A DNA stretch of 64,000 bases from Anaerolineae bacterium (GTDB taxonomy: Bacteria; Chloroflexota; Anaerolineae; Aggregatilineales; Phototrophicaceae), in assembly GCA_022843385.1 (NCBI GenBank), contig JALHNT010000026.1:43102-107101 (forward strand), given 5' to 3'. Below are positions 34,532 through 42,960 of the stretch, in pieces. The notes under the pieces were generated by a model that searched no databases, was not told where the DNA came from, and saw nothing but the letters and a program-made list of their open reading frames with translations. The position numbers and the translations under genes are program-made. The number at the start of each line of letters is the position of its first letter. Positions within the stretch are counted from its first letter, which is position 1.

Positions 34532-35469
34532 GAAGCCCTCACTTTCGCCCAGGCGCGCATGAAGGTGCGCTTGCCATTCGCCAGCACGGCTAAGGGATCG
34601 TCTTCGCCCGGCACCGGACGCAGCTCCATCGAGAGGATCGGGGTGCGGTCCAGGCGACGCCGTGCCCGACTCCAATAGCCCACCGCGTCCAACTGATGCA
34701 GATAGTCGATCACTTCCGGCAGATCATTGCGCCCCAGCGGGTGACCGAAGCGTGGATGAAAATCGCCGTAGAGCGGAGAACTGGGGTGGTCGATGACGCA
34801 GTTGCCGATGTGGGCGTGGATCAGATGCGGCGCGGCCGTTTGCAGGGCATAGGCCGAGGTTTCACCCAGCAGCGGCAGATGGCTCAGGTCAATCGTCAGG
34901 CCAAAGTTGGGACGGTTCACCGCTTCAGCCAGCGCCACCGCTTCTATGGTCGGGCCAATCAACCGTTTCTTCTCGATGTCGCGGTCAAAATTCTCAAAGG
35001 TGATGAACAACAACTGCTGACCGGATTGAGCGGCGGCGTAATCGCACAGGCTTTGCAGGTCTTCTACCAGCCGGGCGGTGGTCGCCTCGCGCTCGGTTGG
35101 TCCCGGATCGAGCGGCCCCTGCACCATCGCCATGCTCGCCCCGATGTCAATCGCTTCATCCACCAGCGCTTTCAGGCGCGTGACCGCCGTCTTACGCAGA
35201 TCATGATCGGCGCTGCCCGGCTCCAGCTTTTCCAGCAGCACCGGCAGAATCGGCAGGTAAACGATCTGGAGCTGCGATTGCGCCAGCAGCGCTTTAGCCT
35301 TCTGCCGCACCTCCGGGTTCTTGATCGGCGCGATCTCAATCGCCCCGAAATCTGAGTCATTGATGATCGTCGGCAGCGTCTCCAGAATCGGTCCCTCGCC
35401 GCCGCGACATTCCAGATAAATCAGGGGGTGAATCACCCCAAAGTCCAGCATGTGTGACCAGGTGGTCAT
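34528..35469 (-). CDS. Sugar phosphate isomerase/epimerase-like TIM-barrel protein
   Basis: 313 residues resembling the xylose-isomerase-like (AP endonuclease 2) barrel. Recognisable parts: GAIEIAPIKNPEVRQKAKAL near the N-terminus, LLFITFENFDRDIEK with a Glu ligand, GLTIDLSHLPL with Asp and His, HLIHAHIGN with His and the second His-x-Asn, and ILSMELRPVPG with a Glu. These positions fit the metal site of the family. It may isomerise or epimerise a keto sugar. One of three such genes in this cluster. Confidence 0.82.
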   Translation of the reverse strand: MTTWSHMLDFGVIHPLIYLECRGGEGPILETLPTIINDSDFGAIEIAPIKNPEVRQKAKALLAQSQLQIVYLPILPVLLEKLEPGSADHDLRKTAVTRLKALVDEAIDIGASMAMVQGPLDPGPTEREATTARLVEDLQSLCDYAAAQSGQQLLFITFENFDRDIEKKRLIGPTIEAVALAEAVNRPNFGLTIDLSHLPLLGETSAYALQTAAPHLIHAHIGNCVIDHPSSPLYGDFHPRFGHPLGRNDLPEVIDYLHQLDAVGYWSRARRRLDRTPILSMELRPVPGEDDPLAVLANGKRTFMRAWAKVRAS

Positions 35470-36674
35470 GCCTGCAACCCTTTCACGATGTCGAGTTCAT
35501 AGGGTAAATCGCGGCGCTGCAACACTTCATCCAGCGTCACGGTGCGCCCCAGTCGTTCGGCTTCCAGTAGACCGAACACCAGCGCCAACGAGCGCAGCCC
35601 CATCGCACCGGTCACTTCCGGCTGCCGATGGTCGATGACGGCCTGGACAAAATCAGCCTGTTCGATGCCGAGCAGATTGGCATCAATATCGGCCCAGGCC
35701 AGATCGTAGCGGGTCAGCCGTTCGCTGCCGAAGAGCGCAGCCGTGGTCGCATCCAGGGCGAAATCCGGCACCAGCTTGAGCAGCTCTTCCACCGGAATCG
35801 GGACATCTTTCCCGGCCTGGCGCTGAACCAGCCCCAGCGGTTTGCCCAGCCGGTCGCCGGGGATATTGAGCGAACCGCCGGTGCCATAGATCACCCGGCT
35901 GAACAAGCCCTCGCCGCGCCCGGCCATATTCAGCAGCCAGTTGACCAGCGCGCCGCTGCTAAAGCGCATCACACCCACCGACAGGTCTTCGGCATCCGCC
36001 GGATGTAGCCCGCCCTGGGCATCCTTGCGCTCGGCGTCCACAATTGCGCTCATGCCGAAAACTGACTCAATCGGCCCCAGATAAAACTCCAGAATGTCGG
36101 TGTAATGCACCCCCATATCGATGACGATGCCGCCGCGATCCTTGCGATGCCGCCAGGGGGTGATGACGACGAACTCGCCACTGCTCGACGAAGCCTGTGT
36201 CGCCAGATAGGGACGCCCGATGGCCCCGCTATCGACCAGCGCCTTGCCCAACCGGTTGATCGGGTCGCGCCGGTAATTCTCGGCCACCGCCAGCACCCGC
36301 CCGGCCTGCTCCGCCGCCTGTACCAAATTCACCCCTTCTGCCACCGTCAGCGTGATCGGCTTCTCGGCCAGCACATCCATGCCAGCGGCGAAGGCTTTCA
36401 GCGCCACATCGGTATGGGTTTCCGGCGTCGTCGTGACGATGAGGCCATCGAGCTTCATGCTGCGCTGCATCGCCTCGAAATCGGTGAAAACCTGCGGACG
36501 TTTGCCCAGCAGCTCGCCAGCCTGGTCGGCCAGCTTCTCGCCATTGGCCGGAAAGATGTCGCAGACCGCCACCAGATCAAAGTTCAGGTGCCCGACCGCC
36601 TGAAGTTTCTTCATCCCCAACACATGCCGCCGGCCCATCCCGCCGCAGCCGACCAATCCCATCGCAAAAGTCAT
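35466..36674 (-). CDS. Gfo/Idh/MocA-family oxidoreductase
   Basis: 402 residues from the ATG at 36674, first of the run 36674-29643. Rossmann motif GLVGCGGMGRRHV, the signature AEKPITL and a substrate-domain stretch RDPINRLGKALVDSGAIGRPY followed by VIDMGVHYTDILEFYLGPIE. The longer version from 36716 has no suitable ribosome site. It shares ATGA with the next gene, so five genes to 31613 are closely spaced. Substrate is likely a sugar or polyol. Confidence 0.9.
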   Translation of the reverse strand: MTFAMGLVGCGGMGRRHVLGMKKLQAVGHLNFDLVAVCDIFPANGEKLADQAGELLGKRPQVFTDFEAMQRSMKLDGLIVTTTPETHTDVALKAFAAGMDVLAEKPITLTVAEGVNLVQAAEQAGRVLAVAENYRRDPINRLGKALVDSGAIGRPYLATQASSSSGEFVVITPWRHRKDRGGIVIDMGVHYTDILEFYLGPIESVFGMSAIVDAERKDAQGGLHPADAEDLSVGVMRFSSGALVNWLLNMAGRGEGLFSRVIYGTGGSLNIPGDRLGKPLGLVQRQAGKDVPIPVEELLKLVPDFALDATTAALFGSERLTRYDLAWADIDANLLGIEQADFVQAVIDHRQPEVTGAMGLRSLALVFGLLEAERLGRTVTLDEVLQRRDLPYELDIVKGLQA

Positions 36675-36724
36675 TATGAAACGTCTTTCTTTAATGTATG
36701 ATGCACTTGACGCCAAATTTTCCC

Positions 36725-36752
36725 GTAGGGGCGGTTCGCGAACCGCCCCTAC
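36725..36752. repeat. Perfect 28-bp palindrome between sugar genes
   Basis: The left half GTAGGGGCGGTTCG is the exact reverse complement of the right half. It lies 24 bp after the stop of the isomerase gene at 36777 and 51 bp before the oxidoreductase start. It would fold into a GC-rich stem and may end or stabilise the transcript. Sequences of this kind are common between genes in several bacterial phyla, from general knowledge. Confidence 0.85.
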
Positions 36753-36776
36753 ATTCCCTGAACTGCGTAAGTCCTG

Positions 36777-37559
36777 TTATGGCAGTTCCAGCGAATAATT
36801 CAGCTTATGCAAGAAATCGGCGTTGATGCGGGCGCTTTCGGCGGGCGACACCTCGCTGACACTTTGCTCGATGACCACCCAGCCCTTGAACTGCTGCGCC
36901 TGAAGCTCGGCCAGGATGGCACCGAAGTCGAGGCCGATGGTTCCGCGACCCATTTCGACGAACTTGCCTGCCGCCCAATCCTTCAGGTGGATATAACCGG
37001 TGCGCGCACGGTATTTGCGAAGATGCGCCACCGGGTCCTCGCCGACCAGCCCGATGTGCGAGGCATCGAGGCAGAGTGTGGTCTTCTGTGTCTCATGCAG
37101 CAGGATGTCGATCTCGGCTTCGGTCTCGATGGTACAGCCGACGTGCGGGTGATAGGCCAGCCCGATGCCCAGATCAGCCCCATGAACCGCCAGTTGTTCA
37201 CAGGCTTTCGCCAGATTGGTGTATTCATCGGCGGTCGGCGGTCGGGTACGCAGCCGGCTGCCCCCAACCAGTCCATACATCTCCGCGCCGAACAGGGCGG
37301 CATATTCCATGCGCCGCTTGTGAATGGTGATCTGTTCGGCGCTGACCGGCACTTCGACGCCGCCGAACAGGGTGGCGACCTGTAACCCGCCCAGCAGGCC
37401 GCGCAGATGATCGGGCGTCCCCAGCCAGTCCAACGAATGATCGAACAATTCCACCGCCTGCCAGCCGACCTGACGAATATCAGCCAGGGTGCTGGCGAGA
37501 TCGGGTTTGGTGCTCCAGTTGATGGTGCTGTACGCGAAACGTAACGGATGTTGTGCCAT
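36777..37559 (-). CDS. Sugar isomerase/epimerase-like TIM-barrel protein
   Basis: 260 residues from the ATG at 37559, where AGGTG stands six bases upstream. The start is MAQHPLRFAYSTINW. Barrel elements: GWQAVELFDHSLDW, GIGLAYHPHVGC with His residues, TTLCLDASHIGL with Asp and His, TGYIHLKDWAA with the His-Lys-Asp of the family, and KGWVVIEQSVS with Glu. These resemble hydroxypyruvate isomerase/IolE-like proteins with a metal-dependent active site. Downstream of a repeat-rich 340-bp gap, upstream of the Gfo/Idh gene. Confidence 0.85.
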   Translation of the reverse strand: MAQHPLRFAYSTINWSTKPDLASTLADIRQVGWQAVELFDHSLDWLGTPDHLRGLLGGLQVATLFGGVEVPVSAEQITIHKRRMEYAALFGAEMYGLVGGSRLRTRPPTADEYTNLAKACEQLAVHGADLGIGLAYHPHVGCTIETEAEIDILLHETQKTTLCLDASHIGLVGEDPVAHLRKYRARTGYIHLKDWAAGKFVEMGRGTIGLDFGAILAELQAQQFKGWVVIEQSVSEVSPAESARINADFLHKLNYSLELP

Positions 37560-37600
37560 GATGTTCACCTGATGTCCAAACGAATAAAGATGCGATCCGA

Positions 37601-37897
37601 GTTGTTAGTTGTTAGTTGTTAGTTGCTGGTTGTTAGTTCTTAGTTCCTAGTTGTTAGTTCCTGGTTCAAAGCCAGATCGTTCACAAGTGTTGACATCCCA
37701 GGCCAGCAATACCTCTGTTCACCTGGCGATGCGATAACGGATTGATCACTGGAACGGACATGGCAGTGCCATGTCCCTACCGAAAACCCGGTGGTCGTAG
37801 GGACACGGCAATGCAGTGTCCGCCGCCCTCTTGCGTGTTTTGACGAACCCTCAACCATTTCACACCGCTGCCCGACTGCTAACTAACAACTAACAAC
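37601..37897. repeat. Inverted heptamer arrays flanking a gap between isomerase genes
   Basis: At 37601-37677 a degenerate array of the 7-mer GTTAGTT/GTTGTTA repeats about ten times. At 37879-37897 the reverse complement of GTTGTTAGTTGTTAGTT occurs, so the interval is bounded by inverted copies. Two related palindromes lie inside (37756-37776 and 37801-37821). The gap 37560-37901 holds no gene. Confidence 0.75.
37756..37821. repeat. Pair of related palindromes in inverted orientation
   Basis: GGACATGGCA-G-TGCCATGTCC (37756-37776) is a perfect 10-bp palindrome. A second, GGACACGGCA-A-TGCAGTGTCC (37801-37821), has one mismatch. With flanking TGTCCCTAC and GTAGGGACA the two blocks are inverted copies of each other, 21 of 25 bases matching. 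A larger stem could form between them. Confidence 0.75.
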
Positions 37898-37901
37898 TCT
37901 C

Positions 37902-38786
37902 CTATGCCACTGCCTGCTCATCCGCATCCAGCACACGGATGTTCAGTTCAGCCGCGATCTGATGAAACCAGCGCCCTACGGCGGGCAGTTCATCGGCGGT
38001 TGCCCCTTCCACAATCACCGGATAATCCGGCGAGAGCGCCTCGATCAGGCGAAACAGGGTGTGGAAATCCATCGTCCCGCTGCCGGGGCAGCCATCCTGC
38101 AAATGGAGCGACAGCCGATTCTCGATCCAGATGTCTTTGGCGTGGCAGCTCACGATGTGCTGCCCCAACGCCGCGAAGTCCGCTTCCAGCGCAGTCCGGG
38201 TGTTGAAGACCGTCTCGCGGGTGATCCAGTTGGCTGAGTCGTAATCGCTGCGTACCCAGGGCGAATCCACTTCATCCAGCACCGCCGCCGTGACTCGCGC
38301 CGACTCCAGCGTGACCAGTTGATGCCCCTCAAGGCACAGATACACGCCGTTGTCTTCTGCCGCCGCGGCGCATTCCCGCAGCGTCTTTACCAGTTGTTGA
38401 CGCGCTGCTGCCGTCCAGTTATCGGGATGAGGGAACCAGGGGCCAGCCGGACTCATCGAGCCGGGGCCGGTATCCACGCTGCGCGCCCCCATCCAGCCGG
38501 CCAGCCGCAGCGCTGCCTGCAACGTCTTTACCGACTCGCGGCGCACTGCTTCGTCCGTCGTCACCAGATTTTGCCAGTACCCGGTCACCTGAAACAGCCG
38601 CAGATTCTCGTCTGCCAGCAGGTGGCGCAGCGCCTCGGCTTTGGTGCGCGAGGTGGTATGGGGATCGTTGCGGCGGAAGCGGGCGAAGATGCCAGTGAAC
38701 CCCAATTCCCGCACCTGTTGGCAAACCTGCGGCGTCATCTCGCCCATATCCTCCGGCAGGAACGCGCCGACGAATCCCAAGCGCAT
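37902..38786 (-). CDS. Sugar isomerase/epimerase-like TIM-barrel protein
   Basis: 294 residues, beginning MRLGFVGAFLPEDMGEMTPQ. Barrel features of the xylose-isomerase-like family: GFTGIFARFRRNDPH, VYLCLEGHQLVTLESARV with Glu and His, SDYDSANWITRE with Asp, IVSCHAKDIWIENRL with His and Asp, and YPVIVEGATADEL with Glu. All metal-site positions appear to be present. It is the third isomerase-type gene in the cluster, 5 bp after the sugar ABC permease gene. Confidence 0.83.
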   Translation of the reverse strand: MRLGFVGAFLPEDMGEMTPQVCQQVRELGFTGIFARFRRNDPHTTSRTKAEALRHLLADENLRLFQVTGYWQNLVTTDEAVRRESVKTLQAALRLAGWMGARSVDTGPGSMSPAGPWFPHPDNWTAAARQQLVKTLRECAAAAEDNGVYLCLEGHQLVTLESARVTAAVLDEVDSPWVRSDYDSANWITRETVFNTRTALEADFAALGQHIVSCHAKDIWIENRLSLHLQDGCPGSGTMDFHTLFRLIEALSPDYPVIVEGATADELPAVGRWFHQIAAELNIRVLDADEQAVA

Positions 38787-38791
38787 TGGCT

Positions 38792-39694
38792 TTAGCCCTT
38801 CAACCCGCTGGTGACGAATCCCTGGACGATATAGCGCTGGGCGAACAGGAACATCAGCACCATTGGCAGCACCATCAGGCTGGAGATCGCCATCACCAGA
38901 TCGTTACGCACAATCGACGGGAAGACATTGCGGAACACATTCAGACCGAGCGACAGGGTGTAATTGTCCGGGTCGGTCAGATAGATGAACGGGCCGAGGA
39001 AGTCGTTCCAGATGCCCAGCACCGTCAGCAGCGCCACCGAGATCATGGCCGGGCGCGACAGTGGCACATAAATGCTCCACCAGATACGCAGGTGGCTGGC
39101 TCCGTCGATGATGGCGGCTTCATCCAGATCGCGCGGGATCTGCATGAAGAACTGGCGCAGCAGAAAGATGTTGAGCGCCCCCCCGCCGAACCATGCCGGG
39201 ACGATCAGCGGGGCGAAGGTGTTCAGCCAACCGAGCTTCTGGAACAGGATGTACAGCGGGATCAGCGTCACCTGGGGCGGCAGCATGATCGACGCCAGCA
39301 CCAGCAGGAACCAGATGTTGCGCCCCGGAAACTTCAGCCGGGCAAAACCATAGGCACACAGCGACGAGGTGACGATCACGCCCGGCAGGGTGGCGACGAT
39401 GATGAAGACGGTGTTCATCGTCCAGCGTGGAAAATCCGTGTTCTTGTAGGTCCAGGCTTCCTGATAATTGGTCGGCACCAATTGATTGGGCAGGAAGGTC
39501 GGTGGATAGCGGTTGATCTCGGTATAGGACTTCAGCGATGTGCTGACCATCAGGATGAGCGGCAGCACAAAGACCGATGTGCCGACCACCAGCAAGGCAT
39601 AAATGAAGCCCTTGCTGACGAACTCCTGACGGCGACGAGCCGCCTTGATCTGTGACGAATTAATGGTCGTCGGTGCCGCAGCGATGCTGGTCAT
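38792..39694 (-). CDS. Carbohydrate ABC transporter permease (MalG/UgpE-like)
   Basis: 300 residues from the ATG at 39694 (GAGGT seven bases upstream). Six membrane helices; the ATPase-contact EAA motif reads LDEAAIIDGASHLRIWWSIY then VPLSRPAM, as in MalG. The partner MalF-like gene directly upstream overlaps it by 4 bp. The two permeases and the binding protein form a CUT1-type importer, but no ATPase gene is in this cluster. An ATPase from elsewhere in the genome, as with shared MsmK-type proteins, is needed. Confidence 0.93.
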   Translation of the reverse strand: MTSIAAAPTTINSSQIKAARRRQEFVSKGFIYALLVVGTSVFVLPLILMVSTSLKSYTEINRYPPTFLPNQLVPTNYQEAWTYKNTDFPRWTMNTVFIIVATLPGVIVTSSLCAYGFARLKFPGRNIWFLLVLASIMLPPQVTLIPLYILFQKLGWLNTFAPLIVPAWFGGGALNIFLLRQFFMQIPRDLDEAAIIDGASHLRIWWSIYVPLSRPAMISVALLTVLGIWNDFLGPFIYLTDPDNYTLSLGLNVFRNVFPSIVRNDLVMAISSLMVLPMVLMFLFAQRYIVQGFVTSGLKG

Positions 39695-40620
39695 TCGCGC
39701 ACCTCGCTTTCGTAATAGACCCACAGCGGTGAGCTGCGGAAGATCAGCAGGGTCAGGACGATGATGATGGCGAACATAACCCAGGCCATGGCCGAGGCGT
39801 AGCCCATCTCCAGCCAGTCAAAGGCTTTTTCGTAGAGATTGAAGTTGTAGAAGTAGGTGGCCTTCACCGGCCCGCCTTCGGTCATGATGTAGGCTGGGAC
39901 GAAGAACTGGAACGCGCCGATGACGTTGGTGACCACATTGAAGAAAATGGTCGGCGAGAGCATCGGGATCGTCACGCGAATGAAGCGCTGCAAACCGTTG
40001 GCACCGTCGATCTTGGCGGCGTCGAGCAGTTCCTCCGGGATGTGTTGCAGGCCAGCCACATAGATGATGGTGGTGACGGCTCCGGCCCAGATGCTCATCA
40101 GCACCAACGAGAACAGGGCGATGTCCGGCGCTCCCAGCCAGTTGATGGGCGGCAGCCCAAGCCCCTGGATGAAGCCGTTGATCGGGCCATACTCTTTGTT
40201 ATAGAGAAATTTCCACAGCACCGCCGAGGCCGCATACGGCACGATGATCGGCAAGTAAAAGAAGGTGCGGAAGAAGGTCAGACCGCGCACCTTTTGTGTC
40301 AACAGCACAGCGATTGCCAGGCTGACGACCTGCCCCAGCGCGACGAACATCAAGGCATAACGGATCGTGACGCTCAGAGAGCGACCAAAGTCACGGTCGC
40401 GGGTGAACAAATCGACATAATTCTGAAAACCGATGAATTCGGGTGTATTGGTGATTTTGTAATCGGTCAGGCTGTAATAGGCCGAGGCGATCATCGGCCC
40501 AAAAGTCCAGATCAACAGCCCCAGAACGACTGGCAGAATGAACAGGTAGCCGCGCAGCGTATCTTGCCAGAAGGTCGGACTGCGCTTAGGTTGCGGGCGC
40601 GACAGCGTAATGGCACTCAT
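39691..40620 (-). CDS. Carbohydrate ABC transporter permease (MalF/UgpA-like)
   Basis: 309 residues. The ATG at 40620 follows a strong GAGGAGGGGAAG ribosome site. Six to seven membrane helices, starting GYLFILPVVLGLLIWTFGPM, and the EAA loop LLDAAKIDGANGLQRFIRVT followed by IPML. It is the first permease of the importer, 87 bp after the binding protein gene. A longer start at 40665 is less likely because it lacks this ribosome site. Confidence 0.93.
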   Translation of the reverse strand: MSAITLSRPQPKRSPTFWQDTLRGYLFILPVVLGLLIWTFGPMIASAYYSLTDYKITNTPEFIGFQNYVDLFTRDRDFGRSLSVTIRYALMFVALGQVVSLAIAVLLTQKVRGLTFFRTFFYLPIIVPYAASAVLWKFLYNKEYGPINGFIQGLGLPPINWLGAPDIALFSLVLMSIWAGAVTTIIYVAGLQHIPEELLDAAKIDGANGLQRFIRVTIPMLSPTIFFNVVTNVIGAFQFFVPAYIMTEGGPVKATYFYNFNLYEKAFDWLEMGYASAMAWVMFAIIIVLTLLIFRSSPLWVYYESEVRE

Positions 40621-40707
40621 CTTCCCCTCCTCAAGAATGGACGTTTCATGGAGTCCCGCCGCCAATCAGGACGGGCGACGGGACAGTGTATGAGGATGAT
40701 CGGTGCG

Positions 40708-41997
40708 TTAGCCGCTGCGATCCAGGCAAGACTGGATGTTGTCGTTCGCTTCGGTGAAGGCATCAGTGACCGATACGCCACCGACGATGACCGCATCAAA
40801 GGCGTCGTTGATCTCGGTATTGATCTGACCGGCATAGAGGCTGCCGCAGTCGCCAGGGAAGTATTGCGGCGTGATGCCGTTCTCGCCATTGTTCAGGAAG
40901 GCTTCGATGTTGTCCGGCGGGCCAGGCAGCGCCAGGATGTCCGGGTCATTCCGCATCGATTTCAGCAGCGGCATACCGGAATAACGCAGGGCAACCGCTT
41001 TTTGTGTTTCGGGCGACAGCAGCCCCTTCACGAAGTCCCAGGCCAGTTGCGGGTCCTGGGCGTTGGCGGTGATGCTGAAGCCATAAGTACCCATGCCGGT
41101 GACCTTGCCATTGGGCAGGCTGGGGATCACTTCGACATCCCATTCAAACGGCTGGGGATCGAGGGCGCGGACACCCTGCATCGGGCCGGGGATGTGCAGT
41201 TGCAGCGCGCACTTGCCCACCAGGAAGCAGTCGCCGCCGGCATCAAAGTCGAACGGCTGACCGATGCCATCCTTGGTCCACATATTGGTGTAGGCTTCCA
41301 ACCCGGCCAGTGATTCAGGCGTACTGAGCAATACGGTCTTTCCATCTTCGCTCAGAACGCCACCGCCGTAGCCAACAATCCAGGGAACGTAAATCGCCCA
41401 CCACTTCGTCGTGCCACCGTTTGCGCCGGCTGGCAGACAGAAGGCTCCGGTTTTTTCCAGGATCAGCTTGCATGAAGCGATGATCTCTTCCCAGGTCGAT
41501 TCAGGGGTGGGCAGCGGTGCGCCAGCCTGTTCGAACAGGGTCTTATTGTAATACAGCGTCACGACATCATACGACGAGGGAATCATGTAGATGCCTTCGC
41601 CTTCGACCTTGCTCAACGCCAGCATGTTTTCATACACATCGCTGAGGTCGAAGTTCGGGTCAGCCAGAGCCAGCGGCTCCATATCAATCGAGATGCCGCC
41701 TTTGGCAAAGGGGACGACGAACAGATCAGCGGTGAAGGTTACATCGGGCAGCGTGCCAGCCGCCGCCTGGGTCGCCAGCGCTGCGGCGATGTCGCCGGTC
41801 AGGTATTCAACCGATACCTTGTAATCGGGATGCAGCGCTTCGAATTGTTCGACCAGCATCATATTCACATTGTCAACAAAATCGCCCTGGAGCGTGCCAA
41901 AGCGGAATTCCTTCAGGTCTTGAGCCGTTGTGGTGATGCCAACACTGATGGTCAGCAGGACGAGGACAAAAACGAGCAGTAACTTGCGAGTAAACAT
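40708..41997 (-). CDS. Sugar ABC transporter solute-binding protein (family 1)
   Basis: 429 residues. A signal peptide spans residues 1-26 (MFTRKLLLVFVLVLLTISVG then ITTTAQ). There is no Cys at the cleavage site, so it is not a lipoprotein by sequence. Family 1 features: FVDNVNMMLVEQFEALHPDY, VSVEYLTGDIAAALATQAAA, IYMIPSSYDVVTLYYNKTLF and ATGL-type WDFVKGLLSPETQKAVALR near the end. It delivers sugar to the two permeases. GGAG lies seven bases before the ATG. The gene is divergent from the GntR gene across a 215-bp gap with dyad symmetry. Confidence 0.92.
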   Translation of the reverse strand: MFTRKLLLVFVLVLLTISVGITTTAQDLKEFRFGTLQGDFVDNVNMMLVEQFEALHPDYKVSVEYLTGDIAAALATQAAAGTLPDVTFTADLFVVPFAKGGISIDMEPLALADPNFDLSDVYENMLALSKVEGEGIYMIPSSYDVVTLYYNKTLFEQAGAPLPTPESTWEEIIASCKLILEKTGAFCLPAGANGGTTKWWAIYVPWIVGYGGGVLSEDGKTVLLSTPESLAGLEAYTNMWTKDGIGQPFDFDAGGDCFLVGKCALQLHIPGPMQGVRALDPQPFEWDVEVIPSLPNGKVTGMGTYGFSITANAQDPQLAWDFVKGLLSPETQKAVALRYSGMPLLKSMRNDPDILALPGPPDNIEAFLNNGENGITPQYFPGDCGSLYAGQINTEINDAFDAVIVGGVSVTDAFTEANDNIQSCLDRSG

Positions 41998-42111
41998 AGA
42001 TCATTCTCCGTAACAGCCAGTATTTGAACGTTGTTGAAGATTGTTGTCTGAAATCGGTGGTATGGTGGCTTACCTCCTCTATCCCGCTAGATGGAACCCG
42101 ATGGTAGAATT

Positions 42112-42179
42112 TTCGGAATTGACGATTATCCAGTACAATTCTGGAAACGATAATCGAAATTGTAAATTCGAATTCCGAA
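42112..42179. promoter_or_regulatory. Nested inverted repeats in the divergent promoter region (candidate GntR operators)
   Basis: Between the binding-protein gene and the GntR gene lie several dyads: TTCGGAATT (42112-42120) with AATTCCGAA (42171-42179); CGATTATC (42123-42130) with GATAATCG (42149-42156); ACAATT (42135-42140) with AATTGT (42158-42163); and CCAG with CTGG around TACAATT. The region is AT-rich. Their position suggests control of both directions by the GntR/FCD protein; no binding evidence exists. Confidence 0.55.
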
Positions 42180-42212
42180 TCTGTCAAAAACCTGATGATC
42201 TGGGAACACACT

Positions 42213-42914
42213 ATGGCCGCTCAATCCTTCACCCCTATCGAAGAAACCCGTCGCACCCTGGCGGCGCAGGTACAGGAGCGCATCCGTGAAGCCATCCTCA
42301 AACAAATCCTCAAACCGGGGGAGCGCATTGACCAGAACAAGCTGGCCGATGAACTGGGCGTGAGCATGGCACCGCTGCGGGAGGCTCTGAAGGGGCTGGA
42401 AGCCGAAGGGCTGGTCACCATCCAACCGCGTCGGGGCGCGTTCGTGGTCGAAGTCTCGATCAGCGATATGGATGAGCTGTATTTCACCCGCCAGTTGATC
42501 GAAGGCGAAGCGCTCTACCATGCCGTTCCGCGCCTGACCGAGCGTGACTTTGCTGATCTGCAACAGATGATCCAGGACATGCGGCGGGCAACCGAGGCTA
42601 ATGAGATCGGCACCTACATTGCGCTCAATCGCCAGTTTCATCTATGCCTCTACAACGCACTGGAGAACCAGCATCTCATCCAGGTGATCCGAATGCTCTG
42701 GGAACGGAGCGAACTCTACCGCTATCGCTATATGTTCATGACGCGCGAAACCGAGCGCATCCATCAGGAGCATGAGGCTATCCTGGAAGCCTGCCGGCAG
42801 CGCAACCAGGCACTGGCGAAGGAACGCGCTATGCAGCACATCTACCTGACTCAGCGCCAGCTTGACCACCAGTTGCGCGGCCAAGCCTCGCTGCATCGGG
42901 AAGATGAAACCTGA
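42213..42914 (+). CDS. GntR-family transcriptional regulator, FCD-domain (FadR-like) subgroup
   Basis: 233 residues from the ATG at 42213 (GGGA seven bases upstream). Residues 15-75 form the winged helix-turn-helix: LAAQVQERIREAILKQILKP, GERIDQNKLADELGVSMAPL and REALKGLEAEGLVTIQPRRG. The rest is an all-helical FCD domain with LNRQFHLCLYNALENQHLIQ and RIHQEHEAILEACRQRNQ, where His residues bind metal in relatives. Such regulators usually respond to sugar acids or other carboxylates. It is divergent from the sugar ABC importer and upstream of the dehydratase operon, so it probably regulates both. Confidence 0.93.
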   Translation: MAAQSFTPIEETRRTLAAQVQERIREAILKQILKPGERIDQNKLADELGVSMAPLREALKGLEAEGLVTIQPRRGAFVVEVSISDMDELYFTRQLIEGEALYHAVPRLTERDFADLQQMIQDMRRATEANEIGTYIALNRQFHLCLYNALENQHLIQVIRMLWERSELYRYRYMFMTRETERIHQEHEAILEACRQRNQALAKERAMQHIYLTQRQLDHQLRGQASLHREDET

Positions 42915-42960
42915 TTCAACGGCAGCGTGACGATGACGGATCGATTGAAAGAAGAATTAA

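Noticed and set aside
37601..37677. Tandem heptamers considered as a CRISPR-like array
   Set aside because: Units are 7 bases with no spacers of constant length; no cas genes in the window.
40042..41313. Long plus-strand open frame opposite the sugar permease and binding-protein genes
   Set aside because: It lies antisense to two clearly recognisable genes and its translation is rich in Gln, His, Arg and Asp, as expected for a mirror of codon-biased genes.
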